64,000 nt of DNA from Sphingomonas sp. KR3-1. GTDB lineage: Bacteria > Pseudomonadota > Alphaproteobacteria > Sphingomonadales > Sphingomonadaceae. The number at the start of each line of letters is the position of its first letter. Position 1 is the stretch's first letter. Location of the stretch: assembly GCF_040049295.1 (NCBI RefSeq), contig NZ_JBDZDQ010000001.1, positions 682,001 to 746,000 of the forward strand, written 5' to 3'. A program made the position numbers and the translations under genes. Under the pieces are notes generated by a model. That model had not been told where the DNA came from and did no database searches. It saw only the letters and a list, made by a program, of their open reading frames with translations. This document shows positions 8,136 through 17,211 of the stretch, one piece after another.

Positions 8136-8755
8136 CGCGCGATGCAGGTCACGCCGGCCCAGAGATTGGTCACCTTGCCGTCTGGCGCATCCGAGCTGAG
8201 CAGGCCGGACAGCTCGCCCATCGTGAACTCGTGCCCGATCGTCGTCTCGCCCACTTCCGCCGGGCCGGCCGCCTCCAGCGCCTTGCGCGTCATGCCGATG
8301 CCGATCCCGTTGCCGGTGGTGAACTTGCCGTTCTCGCGCCCGTCCAGGTCCCAGCCGGCGAACTTGCCGTCCTGGAAATAGAGCGAGAGCCCGTCGCGGA
8401 ACGCCGCATAGCCGAGCGCTCCGGCGCCGCAATCCTGGTTGGTCGCTTCCTCGATCGGGTTGCCGAGCGCGGCGGTGAGCATCTTCACGGCATCCGCCTT
8501 GGCGATGCCGAAGCTGGCATGGCGCGCCGAGCCATTGGGCAGCACCAGGGTAAGCTCGTCGGGCGCCAAATTGACCGCGACGCCCGGCGCGTCTTCGCTG
8601 GCATTGGCGATATTGGTCTCGTGCGCGGGCGGCACGATGATCTCGGTCTCGTTGGCCTCGACGCTCTTGTTCTCGACCGGCTTCTTGATCTCGGGTGCGC
8701 AGGCGGCGAGCAGCCCCAGCGCGAGCAGCACGCACGGCAGCAGCTTGTTCGTCAT
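8132..8755 (-). CDS. Putative lipoprotein of unknown function
   Basis: 207 residues. N-terminus MTNKLLPCVLLALGLLAAC is a lipoprotein signal with Cys19 (LAAC) as the lipidated residue; the mature part starts APEIKKPVENKS, a linker, and then a globular domain rich in short strands (DELTLVLPNGSARHASFG, GLSLYFQDGKFAGWDLDG). Chosen start ATG 8755 lies directly at the signal; upstream in-frame extension has no signal character. No family recognised with confidence. Heads a three-gene set coupled by four-base overlaps. Confidence 0.75.
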   Translation of the reverse strand: MTNKLLPCVLLALGLLAACAPEIKKPVENKSVEANETEIIVPPAHETNIANASEDAPGVAVNLAPDELTLVLPNGSARHASFGIAKADAVKMLTAALGNPIEEATNQDCGAGALGYAAFRDGLSLYFQDGKFAGWDLDGRENGKFTTGNGIGIGMTRKALEAAGPAEVGETTIGHEFTMGELSGLLSSDAPDGKVTNLWAGVTCIAR

Positions 8756-8817
8756 CCAACTTCCCCTTCCCCGGTCCACGGGCATTTTCTCATCATCGCG
8801 CCGCGCCCGCAATCACT

Positions 8818-9390
8818 TCAGGCGAGCGCCGCCACCGGTTCACGGCGAAAGCAGCCCGTCTGGTGGTCGTTCACCAGCCCGACCGCCTGCATCCACGCAT
8901 AGACGATGGTCGGCCCGACGAACTTGAAGCCGCGGCGCTTCAGCTCCTTCGAGATCGCCTCGGAGAGCGGCGTGGTAGCGACGAAGCCGTGGCCGGGCGA
9001 CTGGATCGGCTTGCCCTCGACAAAGGCCCAGCAGAAGTCGGCGAAATCCTCGCCGCGCTCCCGCATCTCGCACCAGATCTGCGCGCCACGGATCGTCGCC
9101 TCGATCTTGGCGCGGGCGCGGACGATGCCGGGATTGGCCATCAGCCGCTCGACATCCTCGGGCCCGAACGCGGCGACCTTGACCGGATCGAAGCCGGCGA
9201 ATGCTTCTCGGAACGCCTCCCGCTTGCGCAGGATGACGATCCAGGCGAGCCCGGCCTGGAAGCCCTCGAGCATCAGCGTTTCCCAGAGTTCCCGGCTATC
9301 CCGCACGGGCACGCCCCATTCGGTATCGTGATAGGAGCGGTTGAGCGGATCGCTCACCGCCCAGGCGCAGCGTTGCAGGTCGTCGGTCAT
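8818..9390 (-). CDS. tag: DNA-3-methyladenine glycosylase I
   Basis: Base-excision enzyme removing 3-methyladenine from alkylated DNA; 190 residues. The start reads QRCAWAVSDPLNRSYHDTEWG and the end NDHQTGCF, giving Cys8, His21, His176 and Cys180, the four ligands of the zinc clasp of the Tag family. The Phe/Trp-rich aromatic pocket motifs FQAGLAWIVILRKR and KRRGFKFVGPTIVYAWMQ are intact. Its ATG overlaps the stop of the upstream YcaQ-like gene by four bases, pairing two alkylation-repair type proteins in one transcript. Confidence 0.96.
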   Translation of the reverse strand: MTDDLQRCAWAVSDPLNRSYHDTEWGVPVRDSRELWETLMLEGFQAGLAWIVILRKREAFREAFAGFDPVKVAAFGPEDVERLMANPGIVRARAKIEATIRGAQIWCEMRERGEDFADFCWAFVEGKPIQSPGHGFVATTPLSEAISKELKRRGFKFVGPTIVYAWMQAVGLVNDHQTGCFRREPVAALA

Positions 9391-10562
9391 TCGCTCCTCA
9401 CTGTCTCGCCGATGCGCACCTCGGCCAGGCCGAGCCAGTCGGCCATCCGCGCAAGCTCCACTGCCAGCCGCGCCTCGGTGTCGCCCGGCGCGCCCGGCTC
9501 GAGCGTGATCCGGTGCGCGAGCAGCCGGCCGTTCTGGCGATCGGCCTTGAGGTCGACCCGGGCAGTCAGCGCCTCGTCCATCAGGAAGGGCAGCACGAAA
9601 TAGCCGTGCGTCCGCTTGTCGGCGGGCACGTAGATCTCGATCCGGTAGCGGAAGCCGAACAGCCGCTCGGTGCGGCTGCGCTCCCAGACCAGCGGATCGA
9701 AGGGGGCAAGCAGCGCGTCGCCGGAGATCCTGCGCGGCAGCCTGGCATCGCGGTGCAGCCAGGCCTTCTGGCTCCAGCCCTGGACCTGGACAGGGAGCAG
9801 CACGCCGGCCTCCTCAAGCTCGGGAATGGCGTGGTTGGCTTCCTCGGGCTTGAGCCGGAAATAGTCGCGCAGGTCCGCAGCGGTGGCGACGCCGAGCGCG
9901 CGGGCGCTGCGCTCGATCAGCGCGCGCTGGGCCGTGGCGGCATCGGGCGTAGGCAGGTCGAAAATCGCCCGGGGGATCACCCGCTCGCTCAGGTCATAGA
10001 CGCGCTCGAAACTGTTCCGCCGCGTCGCGGTGGTGATCCGGCCCGACCAGAACAGCCATTCGAGCGCGAGCTTGGTCTCGCTCCACTCCCACCAGCCGCT
10101 CTGGCTGCCGCCATTGTCGAAGTCGGAAGCGGCGAGCGGCCCTTCCGCGGCGATCCGTTCGAGAACGCCATCCGCCTCGCCCCGGCGGTCATGCGCGAAG
10201 CTGCGCAACCCCTTCCAGCCGATCTCGCCGCGCTCGGCCCGCGCCATCCGCCAGCGGAACAGCGGGTGGAGATCGACCGGCAGCAGCGACGCTTCGTGCG
10301 CCCAATATTCGAAGAGCTTTCGGCTCCGCTTCGGCCCCCAGGCATCGCGCTCGAGCAAGGTCCGGTCATAACAGCCCAGCCGCGAGAAGGCGGGCAGATA
10401 GTGCATCCGCGTCAGCACGTTGACGCTGTCGATCTGATGGAGCCCCAGCCGCTCGACCGTTCGGCGGAGCTGCGGCGCCCCGACCTTGGCCGGGTGCCGC
10501 ACGCCGAAACCCTGGGCCGCCAGGAAGATGCGGCGCGCCTGCTTCAACGAAAGGCGCGTCAC
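9387..10562 (-). CDS. YcaQ-like winged-helix DNA glycosylase family protein
   Basis: 391 residues. The N-terminal SLKQARRIFLAAQGF and the HQIDSVNVLTRMHYLPAFSR block, then LPVDLHPLFRWRMAR and C-terminal PFLMDEALTARVDLKADR match the HTH_42/YcaQ family; E. coli YcaQ unhooks DNA interstrand crosslinks. GTG 10562 is preferred because GGAGG lies seven bases before it; a GTG six codons upstream has no ribosome site. Coupled to tag by a four-base overlap and 53 bp downstream of guaA. The QxD-type catalytic motif is plausibly HQID, but I infer activity only from family. Confidence 0.85.
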   Translation of the reverse strand: MTRLSLKQARRIFLAAQGFGVRHPAKVGAPQLRRTVERLGLHQIDSVNVLTRMHYLPAFSRLGCYDRTLLERDAWGPKRSRKLFEYWAHEASLLPVDLHPLFRWRMARAERGEIGWKGLRSFAHDRRGEADGVLERIAAEGPLAASDFDNGGSQSGWWEWSETKLALEWLFWSGRITTATRRNSFERVYDLSERVIPRAIFDLPTPDAATAQRALIERSARALGVATAADLRDYFRLKPEEANHAIPELEEAGVLLPVQVQGWSQKAWLHRDARLPRRISGDALLAPFDPLVWERSRTERLFGFRYRIEIYVPADKRTHGYFVLPFLMDEALTARVDLKADRQNGRLLAHRITLEPGAPGDTEARLAVELARMADWLGLAEVRIGETVRSE

Positions 10563-10615
10563 TCTTTTGCCTCCAGTCACCCGCGGAACATAACGGGTAC
10601 CTTCTTAGCGGGTTT

Positions 10616-12172
10616 TCATTCCCATTCAATCGTGCCGGGCGGCTTCGAGGTGTAATCATAGGTCACCCGGTTCACGCCGCGCACTTCGTTGACGATGCGC
10701 GTCGCCACCCGCGGCAGGAAGCCGCCGGGGAACTCGAACGCCTCGGCGGTCATGCCGTCGATCGAGGTGACCGCACGCAGCGCCAGCACCGAATCATAGG
10801 TGCGGCCATCGCCCATCACGCCGACCGAGCGCACCGGGGTCAGCACCGCAAAGGCCTGCCAGATCGTGTCGTACAGCCCGGCGTTGCGGATCTCCTCGAG
10901 GTAGATCGCGTCGGCCTTGCGCAGGATGTCGCAACGCTCCTTGGTGACTTCGCCCGGGATGCGGATCGCCAAGCCCGGCCCCGGGAAGGGATGCCGGCCG
11001 ACGAACGCCTGGGGCAGCCCCAGCTCGCGGCCGAGCGCGCGAACCTCGTCCTTAAAGAGCTCCCGAAGGGGTTCGACGAGCTGCATGTTCATCCGCTCGG
11101 GCAGGCCGCCGACATTGTGGTGGCTCTTGATCGTCACCGAAGGCCCGCCGGTGAAGCTGACGCTCTCGATCACGTCGGGATAGAGCGTGCCCTGCGCCAG
11201 GAAATCGGCGCCGCCGATCTTCTTCGCCTCGCCCTCGAACACGTCGATGAAGGTCTTGCCGATGAACTTGCGCTTCGCCTCGGGATCGGTGACCCCGGCG
11301 AGGCCGCTGAGGAACAGCGTCTCGGCGTCCACATGGACGAGCGGGATGTTGTAGCTGTTGCGGAAGAGTGAGACGACCTGCTCGGCCTCGCCCGAGCGCA
11401 TCAGGCCGTGATCGACGAACACGCAGGTGAGCTGGTCGCCGATCGCTTCGTGGATCAGCACCGCCGCCACCGCGCTGTCGACGCCGCCCGACAGGCCGCA
11501 GATCACCTTGCCGGTGCCGACCTGGGCGCGAATCTCGGCGATCTTGGTCGCGCGGAACTCGGCCATCGTCCAGTCGCCGGTGAGGCCGCAGACGTGGCGG
11601 ACGAAATTGGCGAGCAGCCTGGCGCCGTCGGGCGTGTGGACTACCTCGGGGTGGAACTGCATCGCATAATAGCGGCGGTCGTCGTCGGCGATCACCGCGA
11701 AAGGCGCGCCGGCGCTGTGCGCCACCGGCCGGAAGCCGGGGGCGAGGTTGGTCACCTTGTCGCCATGGCTCATCCACACCTGGTGGTTCTCGCCCTCGTG
11801 CCACATGCCGTCGAACAGCACGCAGCCATCGTCGATCTCGATGAAGGCGCGGCCGAACTCGCCGCTGTCGCCGAGCTGCACCGTGCCGCCGAGCTGCTGC
11901 ATCATCACCTGCTGGCCGTAGCAGATGCCGAGCACCGGCAGGCCGGAGTCGAAGATCTCCTGCGGCACGCGCGGGCTGCCTTCTTCGAGCACCGATGCGG
12001 GCGAGCCCGAGAGGATGATGCCCTTGGGCTTCATCCGCGCGAACGCCTCGCCGGCGGTGGTGTAGGGGGCGATCTCGCTATAGACACCCGCCTCGCGCAC
12101 GCGGCGCGCAATCAGCTGGGTTACCTGGCTTCCGAAATCGACGATGAGGATGGAATCTGCATGCTGGTCCAT
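10616..12172 (-). CDS. guaA: GMP synthase (glutamine-hydrolysing)
   Basis: Converts XMP to GMP with glutamine and ATP, last step of guanine nucleotide synthesis. 518 residues: N-terminal class I glutamine amidotransferase with nucleophile Cys84 in GICYGQQ and the catalytic FHPE motif ([13 protein letters not shown]); central ATP-pyrophosphatase with the P-loop SGGVDS near residue 230; C-terminal dimerisation domain ending [14 protein letters not shown], the invariant family terminus. Full length and intact. guaB is not adjacent. Confidence 0.98.
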   Translation of the reverse strand: MDQHADSILIVDFGSQVTQLIARRVREAGVYSEIAPYTTAGEAFARMKPKGIILSGSPASVLEEGSPRVPQEIFDSGLPVLGICYGQQVMMQQLGGTVQLGDSGEFGRAFIEIDDGCVLFDGMWHEGENHQVWMSHGDKVTNLAPGFRPVAHSAGAPFAVIADDDRRYYAMQFHPEVVHTPDGARLLANFVRHVCGLTGDWTMAEFRATKIAEIRAQVGTGKVICGLSGGVDSAVAAVLIHEAIGDQLTCVFVDHGLMRSGEAEQVVSLFRNSYNIPLVHVDAETLFLSGLAGVTDPEAKRKFIGKTFIDVFEGEAKKIGGADFLAQGTLYPDVIESVSFTGGPSVTIKSHHNVGGLPERMNMQLVEPLRELFKDEVRALGRELGLPQAFVGRHPFPGPGLAIRIPGEVTKERCDILRKADAIYLEEIRNAGLYDTIWQAFAVLTPVRSVGVMGDGRTYDSVLALRAVTSIDGMTAEAFEFPGGFLPRVATRIVNEVRGVNRVTYDYTSKPPGTIEWE

Positions 12173-12243
12173 GCCCAGCGCGCTTAGCCAGAACCGGCGC
12201 CGGGGGGAAGGCCGGCGCGGAGATTATTCTTGGGCGGTGTCGA

Positions 12244-12852
12244 TCAGTTCGCGCCAGCGGCCGATTGCAGGCCCTCGATCGTCACCACCGGCTCGGCACC
12301 GCGGCGCAGCGCGCAGCGGAAGCCATGCGCTTCGCGGTCCTGGTCCCGATAGCCGCGCGAGAGCTGGAGCTGCCCCTTCACCAGCCAGCTCTTGCCATTC
12401 CACACCGTGCTGGAGACGGCGGAAACCTGTGCCAGCCGGGCATAATGCGCGCCCAGGCTCTCAGCTTCCATCGCGCAGCGATCGGCGGCGGCGTCCTCGT
12501 CATAGAGCCCGTCGAAGCGCGCCGAATCGGGCGCAGGCGTCTCGGCGATGGGACCGCTGCCCGGCTCGACCGGCTGCGGCGCGCTGGTCACGCCCTCGGG
12601 CCCGACATCGGCGACCCGCTCGGGCGGCGGCGCATCATAGCTGGTGTCCTCGCGCTGCTTCTTCTTGCTGCTCGATACCAGCGCTAGCAGCCCGCCGACG
12701 ACGAGGCCGCCGACGATCGCATCGCCCACGTCGAACTTGTCCTGCTTGTGCCGCCGGTGCTCGGGGTGCCAGCTCTGCGCCTGGGCGGGCATCGCCAGCC
12801 CCGCCATCGAAAACGTGGCAACCGTGACGCACGCAAGTTTCCCCACACCCAT
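12244..12852 (-). CDS. Secreted protein of unknown function
   Basis: 202 residues with a signal peptide (MGVGKLACVTVATFSMAGLAMPAQAQ, cut after about residue 26 given AQAQ). The mature protein starts with a His/Arg/Lys segment, then a Gly/Ala-rich hydrophobic helix (VGDAIVGGLVVGGLLALVSS) that looks like a glycine-zipper, a Pro-rich linker, and a C-terminal domain with two Cys (about residues 149 and 184). Similar architectures are common in sphingomonads without assigned function. Stands alone between guaA and the oligopeptidase. Confidence 0.7.
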   Translation of the reverse strand: MGVGKLACVTVATFSMAGLAMPAQAQSWHPEHRRHKQDKFDVGDAIVGGLVVGGLLALVSSSKKKQREDTSYDAPPPERVADVGPEGVTSAPQPVEPGSGPIAETPAPDSARFDGLYDEDAAADRCAMEAESLGAHYARLAQVSAVSSTVWNGKSWLVKGQLQLSRGYRDQDREAHGFRCALRRGAEPVVTIEGLQSAAGAN

Positions 12853-12899
12853 TGCCGCCTCCGTTACTGTGACGGAACGAAACTAGGCATGCATGCCTG

Positions 12900-14981
12900 T
12901 CACGCGGCTGAACGGCTTCGGGTGGCCTTCACGTCAAGGCCGGTCCACTTCGCGGTGAACGCCCAGATGTCCGCCGCCTCGTCGATGATCTTGTCGGTCG
13001 GCTTGCCCGAGCCGTGCCCGGCGCGCGTCTCGATGCGGACGAGGTGCGGCTTGTCGCCGATATCGGCATGCTGGATCGCGGCGACATATTTGAAGGTGTG
13101 GCCGGGCACCACGCGATCGTCGGTATCCGCCGTGCTCGCCAGGATCGCGGGGTACGACACGCCCGGCTTGATGTTGTGATAGGGCGAATAGGCCAGGAGC
13201 GTGCGGAAATCGGCTTCCTTCGACGGATAGCCATAGTCGTCGACCCAGTAGCGCCCCGCGGTCCAGCGATCGAAGCGCAGCATGTCCATCACGCCGACTG
13301 CAGGCAGTGCCGCAGCGAACAGCTCGGGCCGCTGGTTGACCACCGCGCCGATCAGCAGCCCGCCATTGGAGCCGCCCTGGATCGCGAGTTGGCCTTCGCC
13401 TGCGATGCCTTCGCGGATCAGATATTCGCCCGCCGCGATGAAGTCGTCGAAGCTGTTCTGCTTGTTGGCGAGCCGGCCGCCATCGTGCCACGCCTTGCCA
13501 TATTCGCCGCCGCCGCGAATGTTGGCGAGGACGAACACCCCGCCCTGCTCGAGCCAGGCGAGCCGCGAGGCGGAGAAGCCCGGCGTGTAGGACACGTTGA
13601 AGCCGCCATAGCCCCAGAGCAGGGTCGGCGCCGGGCCGGTGGTCGCCTTGCTGCGGACGATGAACATCGGCACCTGGGTGCCGTCCTTCGACGCGAAGAA
13701 GCGCTGCTCTACGCGGTAGTCGGCGGGATCGAAAAGGAGCCTGGGCTGGGCCCAGGGCGTGCTGATGCCGCTCACCATGTCGTAGCGATAGATCGTCACC
13801 GGCTCGTTGAAGCTGGTAAAGGCGTAGAAGGTCTCGGGATCGTCGGGTTCGCCGCCAAAGCCCGAAGCGGTGCCGACGCCGGGCAGCGCGACCGGGGCGA
13901 GCGGGGTGCCATCGAGCGCGTAGCGGCGCACTTCGGTCCGCGCGTCGACCAGATAGCTGGCGATCAGCGTGCCGCCGATGATCGCCGCACCTTCCAGCGT
14001 CGCCTCGTCTTCGGACACGAGATCGGTGGCAGCGGCGCCCGCCGCCACGTCCATCGTCACGATCTTGTGGCGCGGTGCGCCCTTGTTGGTCACCCAGTAG
14101 AAGGTCGTGCCGACATTGCCGGCCAGTCCCCAGCTATGCTCGAGTTCCGCGATGAGCACCCGCGGCGCAAGCGCCGGGTCCTCCAGGTCGATCAGCGTGA
14201 TCCGGTAGCGGTCGTCGGTGCCCTCGCTGGTGGTGATCACCAGCCAGCGCCCATCGTCGGTGATCTGGGCATAGTGGCTCCATTTCGGCTGGTCGGGGGT
14301 CTCGTAGACCAGCCGATCAGCGCTCTCGGGCGTGCCGAGCGCATGGAAATAGAGCTTGTGGTTCTCGTTGAGCGCCTGGAATTTCTCGTCCGCCGCCACC
14401 TCGGGATAGCGCGAATAATAGAAGCCGCTGCCGTCCTTGGCCCAGACCGCCGACAGCGCGAACTTCATGCCGTGGACGACATCGCCGGTGTCCTCGCCGC
14501 TCGCGACGTCGAGTAGCCTGGCGACGCGCCAATCGGTGCCGCCGTCCTGCACCGCATAGAGCAGGTAGCGGCCATCCTCGGAAGGCACCCATTCGGAGAG
14601 CGCCGTGGCGCCGTCCGCCGACCAGCCATTGGGATCGAGCAACACCCGCCCCTCGCCCTCCAGCGCATCGCGCACGAACAGCACCGCCTGGTTCTGCAGC
14701 CCGCTATTGTGCATGTAGAAATAGCGGCCGCCCTTTTTCTGCGGCACGCCGAAGCGCTCATAGTCGAACAGTTGCTTGATGCGCGCCTTGAACCAGTCGC
14801 GGCCGGGCAGCGTGGCGAGATAGGCGTCGGTCACCTCGTTCTCGGCCTCGACCCAGGCGGCGACCTCGGCATCGCCCCGCACGTCGTTCTCGAGCCAGCG
14901 ATAGGGATCGGCGACCTTCACCCCGAACTGCTCCTCCACCATATCGACACGGCGAGTCTCGGGATACGCGAACTGGGTCAC
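12900..14981 (-). CDS. Prolyl oligopeptidase family serine peptidase (S9A)
   Basis: 693-residue S9 peptidase with an N-terminal beta-propeller gating domain and a C-terminal alpha/beta hydrolase. The nucleophile elbow GGSNGGLL places catalytic Ser at residue 538; DTDDRVVPGH holds the Asp and RAGHGSGK the His. Length equals prolyl oligopeptidases that cut short peptides after Pro. No signal peptide is present, so a cytoplasmic location is likely. The start is GTG 14981, with GGAG six bases upstream. Transcribed alone. Confidence 0.93.
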   Translation of the reverse strand: MTQFAYPETRRVDMVEEQFGVKVADPYRWLENDVRGDAEVAAWVEAENEVTDAYLATLPGRDWFKARIKQLFDYERFGVPQKKGGRYFYMHNSGLQNQAVLFVRDALEGEGRVLLDPNGWSADGATALSEWVPSEDGRYLLYAVQDGGTDWRVARLLDVASGEDTGDVVHGMKFALSAVWAKDGSGFYYSRYPEVAADEKFQALNENHKLYFHALGTPESADRLVYETPDQPKWSHYAQITDDGRWLVITTSEGTDDRYRITLIDLEDPALAPRVLIAELEHSWGLAGNVGTTFYWVTNKGAPRHKIVTMDVAAGAAATDLVSEDEATLEGAAIIGGTLIASYLVDARTEVRRYALDGTPLAPVALPGVGTASGFGGEPDDPETFYAFTSFNEPVTIYRYDMVSGISTPWAQPRLLFDPADYRVEQRFFASKDGTQVPMFIVRSKATTGPAPTLLWGYGGFNVSYTPGFSASRLAWLEQGGVFVLANIRGGGEYGKAWHDGGRLANKQNSFDDFIAAGEYLIREGIAGEGQLAIQGGSNGGLLIGAVVNQRPELFAAALPAVGVMDMLRFDRWTAGRYWVDDYGYPSKEADFRTLLAYSPYHNIKPGVSYPAILASTADTDDRVVPGHTFKYVAAIQHADIGDKPHLVRIETRAGHGSGKPTDKIIDEAADIWAFTAKWTGLDVKATRSRSAA

Positions 14982-15035
14982 AAGGCTCTCCGACTGGATC
15001 TTTGCCGCAGGCCTAGCGCCCCGGAGCCGCCGCGC

Positions 15036-15152
15036 TCAAGCGAAACCGAGGCTGGATGTCGCGGAAACGGCCCAGATCAGCGCGCCGAGCGGCGCCAGCG
15101 CCATGCCGGCCGAAAGCCAGGCGCCAAGGTTGGAAGAAGCATTCCTGTTCAT
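15036..15152 (-). CDS. Possible 38-residue membrane protein
   Basis: Open frame of 38 codons from ATG 15152: MNRNASSNLGAW then SAGMALAPLGALIWAV and a short polar tail. One hydrophobic helix of about 20 residues makes it resemble a small single-pass membrane protein. Against it: no clear ribosome-binding site and no known family. It occupies the gap between the oligopeptidase and the rplQ terminator, on the same strand as both. Confidence 0.35.
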   Translation of the reverse strand: MNRNASSNLGAWLSAGMALAPLGALIWAVSATSSLGFA

Positions 15153-15201
15153 GCCGCGGATATGGGAACCTGCACGAACAGGAAATCTTTCGGACCTGAA
15201 A

Positions 15202-15236
15202 CGAAAAGGGCGGCCGCACCTGGTGCGACCGCCCTT
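15202..15236 (-). terminator. Terminator after rplQ
   Basis: Minus strand: GGGCGGTCGCACC, loop AG.., GGTGCGGCCGCCC, then TTTTCGTTTC. A 13-bp stem with one G-U pair followed by a T tract, 24 bp past the rplQ stop. Confidence 0.85.
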
Positions 15237-15259
15237 CCCTATCTCGTTTGCGCGGCCGA

Positions 15260-15682
15260 TCAGGCGACGGCATCGAAATCCTCGTCGGCCATCACCGGGC
15301 CCGAATCCTGGCCCTTGGCAGAGACGTCGCGGTCGACGAACTCGATGATCGCCATCGGCGAGGCGTCCGAAGCGCGCGGGCCGGTCTTGATGATGCGGGT
15401 ATAGCCGCCGTTGCGATCGGCATAGCGGGTCGCCAGCACGTCGAACAGCTTCACCAGCTGCGCATCGTCGAGCAGACGGGCATGGGCGAGGCGGCGGTTG
15501 GACAGGCCACCCTTCTTGGCGAGCGTGATCAGCTTCTCCACATAGGGACGAAGCTCCTTGGCCTTGGCGACGGTGGTGGTGATCTGCTCGTGCTTGATGA
15601 GCGCGGCGCTCAGGTTGCGGAACAGCGCAATGCGGTGGGCCGAGGTACGCTGCAGCTTACGGCCGCCAACACGATGACGCAT
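15260..15682 (-). CDS. rplQ: 50S ribosomal protein L17 (bL17)
   Basis: Large-subunit protein near the peptide exit tunnel. 140 residues: core [20 protein letters not shown] to [15 protein letters not shown] ending, plus an acidic C-terminal tail. Normally it follows rpoA directly; here two secreted-protein genes and a terminator separate it from rpoA, and it has its own promoter-like site (15784-15812) and terminator, so it should be a single-gene transcript. Confidence 0.97.
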   Translation of the reverse strand: MRHRVGGRKLQRTSAHRIALFRNLSAALIKHEQITTTVAKAKELRPYVEKLITLAKKGGLSNRRLAHARLLDDAQLVKLFDVLATRYADRNGGYTRIIKTGPRASDASPMAIIEFVDRDVSAKGQDSGPVMADEDFDAVA

Positions 15683-15783
15683 GGTACTTCCTTCAGTTCG
15701 TTCGGGGGCCGTATCAGGTACCCCGGACCAGGCAGCGATAAGGGCCGCTGCCCATAACCCTTTGCGAATTTCGCGAAGGCGCG

Positions 15784-15812
15784 CCCTAAGCGGATTCGGG
15801 CGCGAAAGTCAA
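15784..15812 (-). promoter_or_regulatory. Candidate promoter of rplQ
   Basis: Minus strand TTGACT (15812-15807), 17-bp spacer, TTAGGG (15789-15784), about 100 bp before the rplQ start. The TTGACT box and spacing equal those ahead of rpsM and rpsL. Confidence 0.65.
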
Positions 15813-15856
15813 GCCCGGAGGGGCGGAACGGCCAGGCCGCCCCGCCCTTTCCACGA

Positions 15857-16393
15857 TTACTGCTGCGGCGCGGCCGGCGCTGCGGGTGCCGGAGTCGCGG
15901 GGGCCGGACCGCCGGCGAGCGCCGCGGCGACCTGCTCGGGACGCAGCGCGCCGACGCCGGGGCCCATGTCGTCGGCATCGACCATCTTCAGCTTCTTGGC
16001 GCGGAACTCCGCCTCGGTCGACGGACGGATGTCCGGACGGCCGACCATGATGCCCATCTTGATCTTGCAGGCGGCATACTGCGTCTCGTCGGCCTCGACC
16101 TCGAGCGCCAGCATGTCCTTGGCCTCGCTCTTCACGGTGAACTCGTGACGGCCCGGCTCGGTGACCATGATGAAATACTTGCCAGCGCCGAGCGAGCTGA
16201 CCTTCTGGCCCTTCTCGTTGACCGAGCAGCCGATGGCGAAGCCGGTGCCGCCAGGGCGGTAGAACACGATCTGGCCCTTGCCGGCGGGCGGCGCAGGGAT
16301 GGCGATCGGCGCGACGTCCTTGTCGCCGGCGATGGCGGGCGTGGCGACCGCCGTCAGTGCGACCGCGGCGGCGATGGTGAGCTTGGTGAACAT
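15857..16393 (-). CDS. Secreted DUF2846-like protein
   Basis: 178 residues: signal peptide MFTKLTIAAAVALTAVATPAIA (cut near residue 22), then a beta-rich domain with GKGQIVFYRPGGTGFAIGC, GAGKYFIMVTEPGRHEF and a YAACKIKMGIM stretch, the plan of DUF2846 proteins, and a Pro/Ala-rich C-terminal tail. Two Cys could form a disulfide. Probably periplasmic or surface-associated; function unknown. It shares strand with rpoA and rplQ but sits between them, downstream of the rpoA terminator. Confidence 0.78.
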   Translation of the reverse strand: MFTKLTIAAAVALTAVATPAIAGDKDVAPIAIPAPPAGKGQIVFYRPGGTGFAIGCSVNEKGQKVSSLGAGKYFIMVTEPGRHEFTVKSEAKDMLALEVEADETQYAACKIKMGIMVGRPDIRPSTEAEFRAKKLKMVDADDMGPGVGALRPEQVAAALAGGPAPATPAPAAPAAPQQ

Positions 16394-16411
16394 GGTTTCC
16401 CCCTCCCTTGC

Positions 16412-17062
16412 TTATTGAACCGATTGCGTTGCCGGCAGCGCCGCAGGTGCGGCCTCCGGCACGGGCGCCTGCACCGGCGGCGCGAGCGTGAAGAGCTCGG
16501 CGGTCTTGGCCTGGGCCAGCGTGCCCGACGGCACGTTGACCTCCCCGCCCTTAATCATGAAGCCGATCAGGCTGAGCCCGGGCGCCACCGCGGCGCTGGC
16601 CATGTTGATCGAATCGACCGTGCCGGTCTTTGACTTGCCGTTCGGCGAGACCTGCATGCTGCGCAGCCGCAGCTGGCGGCCGCAGACTTCGAGGAAGCGC
16701 GCCGCGAGCACCAGCTCGCCGCCGGCGCCGCTGCCGCCCGCCCGCTTGGCGTGGATGACTTCCCCCCGGCCACTGGCGCCCGCCGGGAGCAGCTCGACTC
16801 CGTCGACGATGATCGGTGCGGCGAGCCGAAGTGCGAAGAAGGCACCCGGCATGCTGATCTTGCTGCCCAGCGGCTCGAGCATCTCGACGGTGACCGGCGT
16901 CAGCGCCGGAATGGTCAGCGACGGCTCGCAGGCCGGGCCGGGCGGCAGCGGCGCTGCCACGGCCTGGATCGGCGCCGGTACCGTCGTCGTTTGCGCCGCG
17001 GCGCCTGCAGGCAAGAAGCCGCACGCAAGCGCGGCGCCCGCCAGGAAAAGCTGCCAATGCAC
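16412..17062 (-). CDS. Secreted protein of unknown function
   Basis: 216 residues starting at GTG 17062 (G-rich ribosome site seven bases upstream). Signal peptide to about residue 23 (AGAAAQ), then a domain with paired motifs [15 protein letters not shown] and [20 protein letters not shown], the sort seen in periplasmic stabilising or pilus-associated beta domains. [19 protein letters not shown] suggests a short amphipathic segment. No firm family. Paired with the following DUF2846-like gene (18-bp gap), the two look like one small operon inserted between rpoA and rplQ. Confidence 0.7.
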   Translation of the reverse strand: MHWQLFLAGAALACGFLPAGAAAQTTTVPAPIQAVAAPLPPGPACEPSLTIPALTPVTVEMLEPLGSKISMPGAFFALRLAAPIIVDGVELLPAGASGRGEVIHAKRAGGSGAGGELVLAARFLEVCGRQLRLRSMQVSPNGKSKTGTVDSINMASAAVAPGLSLIGFMIKGGEVNVPSGTLAQAKTAELFTLAPPVQAPVPEAAPAALPATQSVQ

Positions 17063-17142
17063 GGAAATGCCCCCCGAAATTCCCCCGAAGGCAAATTATG
17101 GCGCGCGGTGTCATTTGACAAGCGGAACGATTGCTCCGGAAT

Positions 17143-17183
17143 GAAGCAAAAGCAGAAGGGCCGCCCCTTTCGGGACGGCCCTT
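17143..17183 (-). terminator. Terminator after rpoA
   Basis: Minus strand AAGGGCCGTCCC, GAAA-type loop, GGGCGGCCCTT, then CTGCTTTTGCTTC. It lies 29 bp past the rpoA stop and would end the rpsM-rpsK-rpoA transcript before rplQ. Confidence 0.8.
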
Positions 17184-17211
17184 CGCTTGTTCCTCGCTTC
17201 GGATCCTGGGC

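Noticed and set aside
13014-14516. 500-codon open frame antisense to the prolyl oligopeptidase
   Set aside because: Typical G+C shadow of an intact gene with catalytic residues on the other strand.
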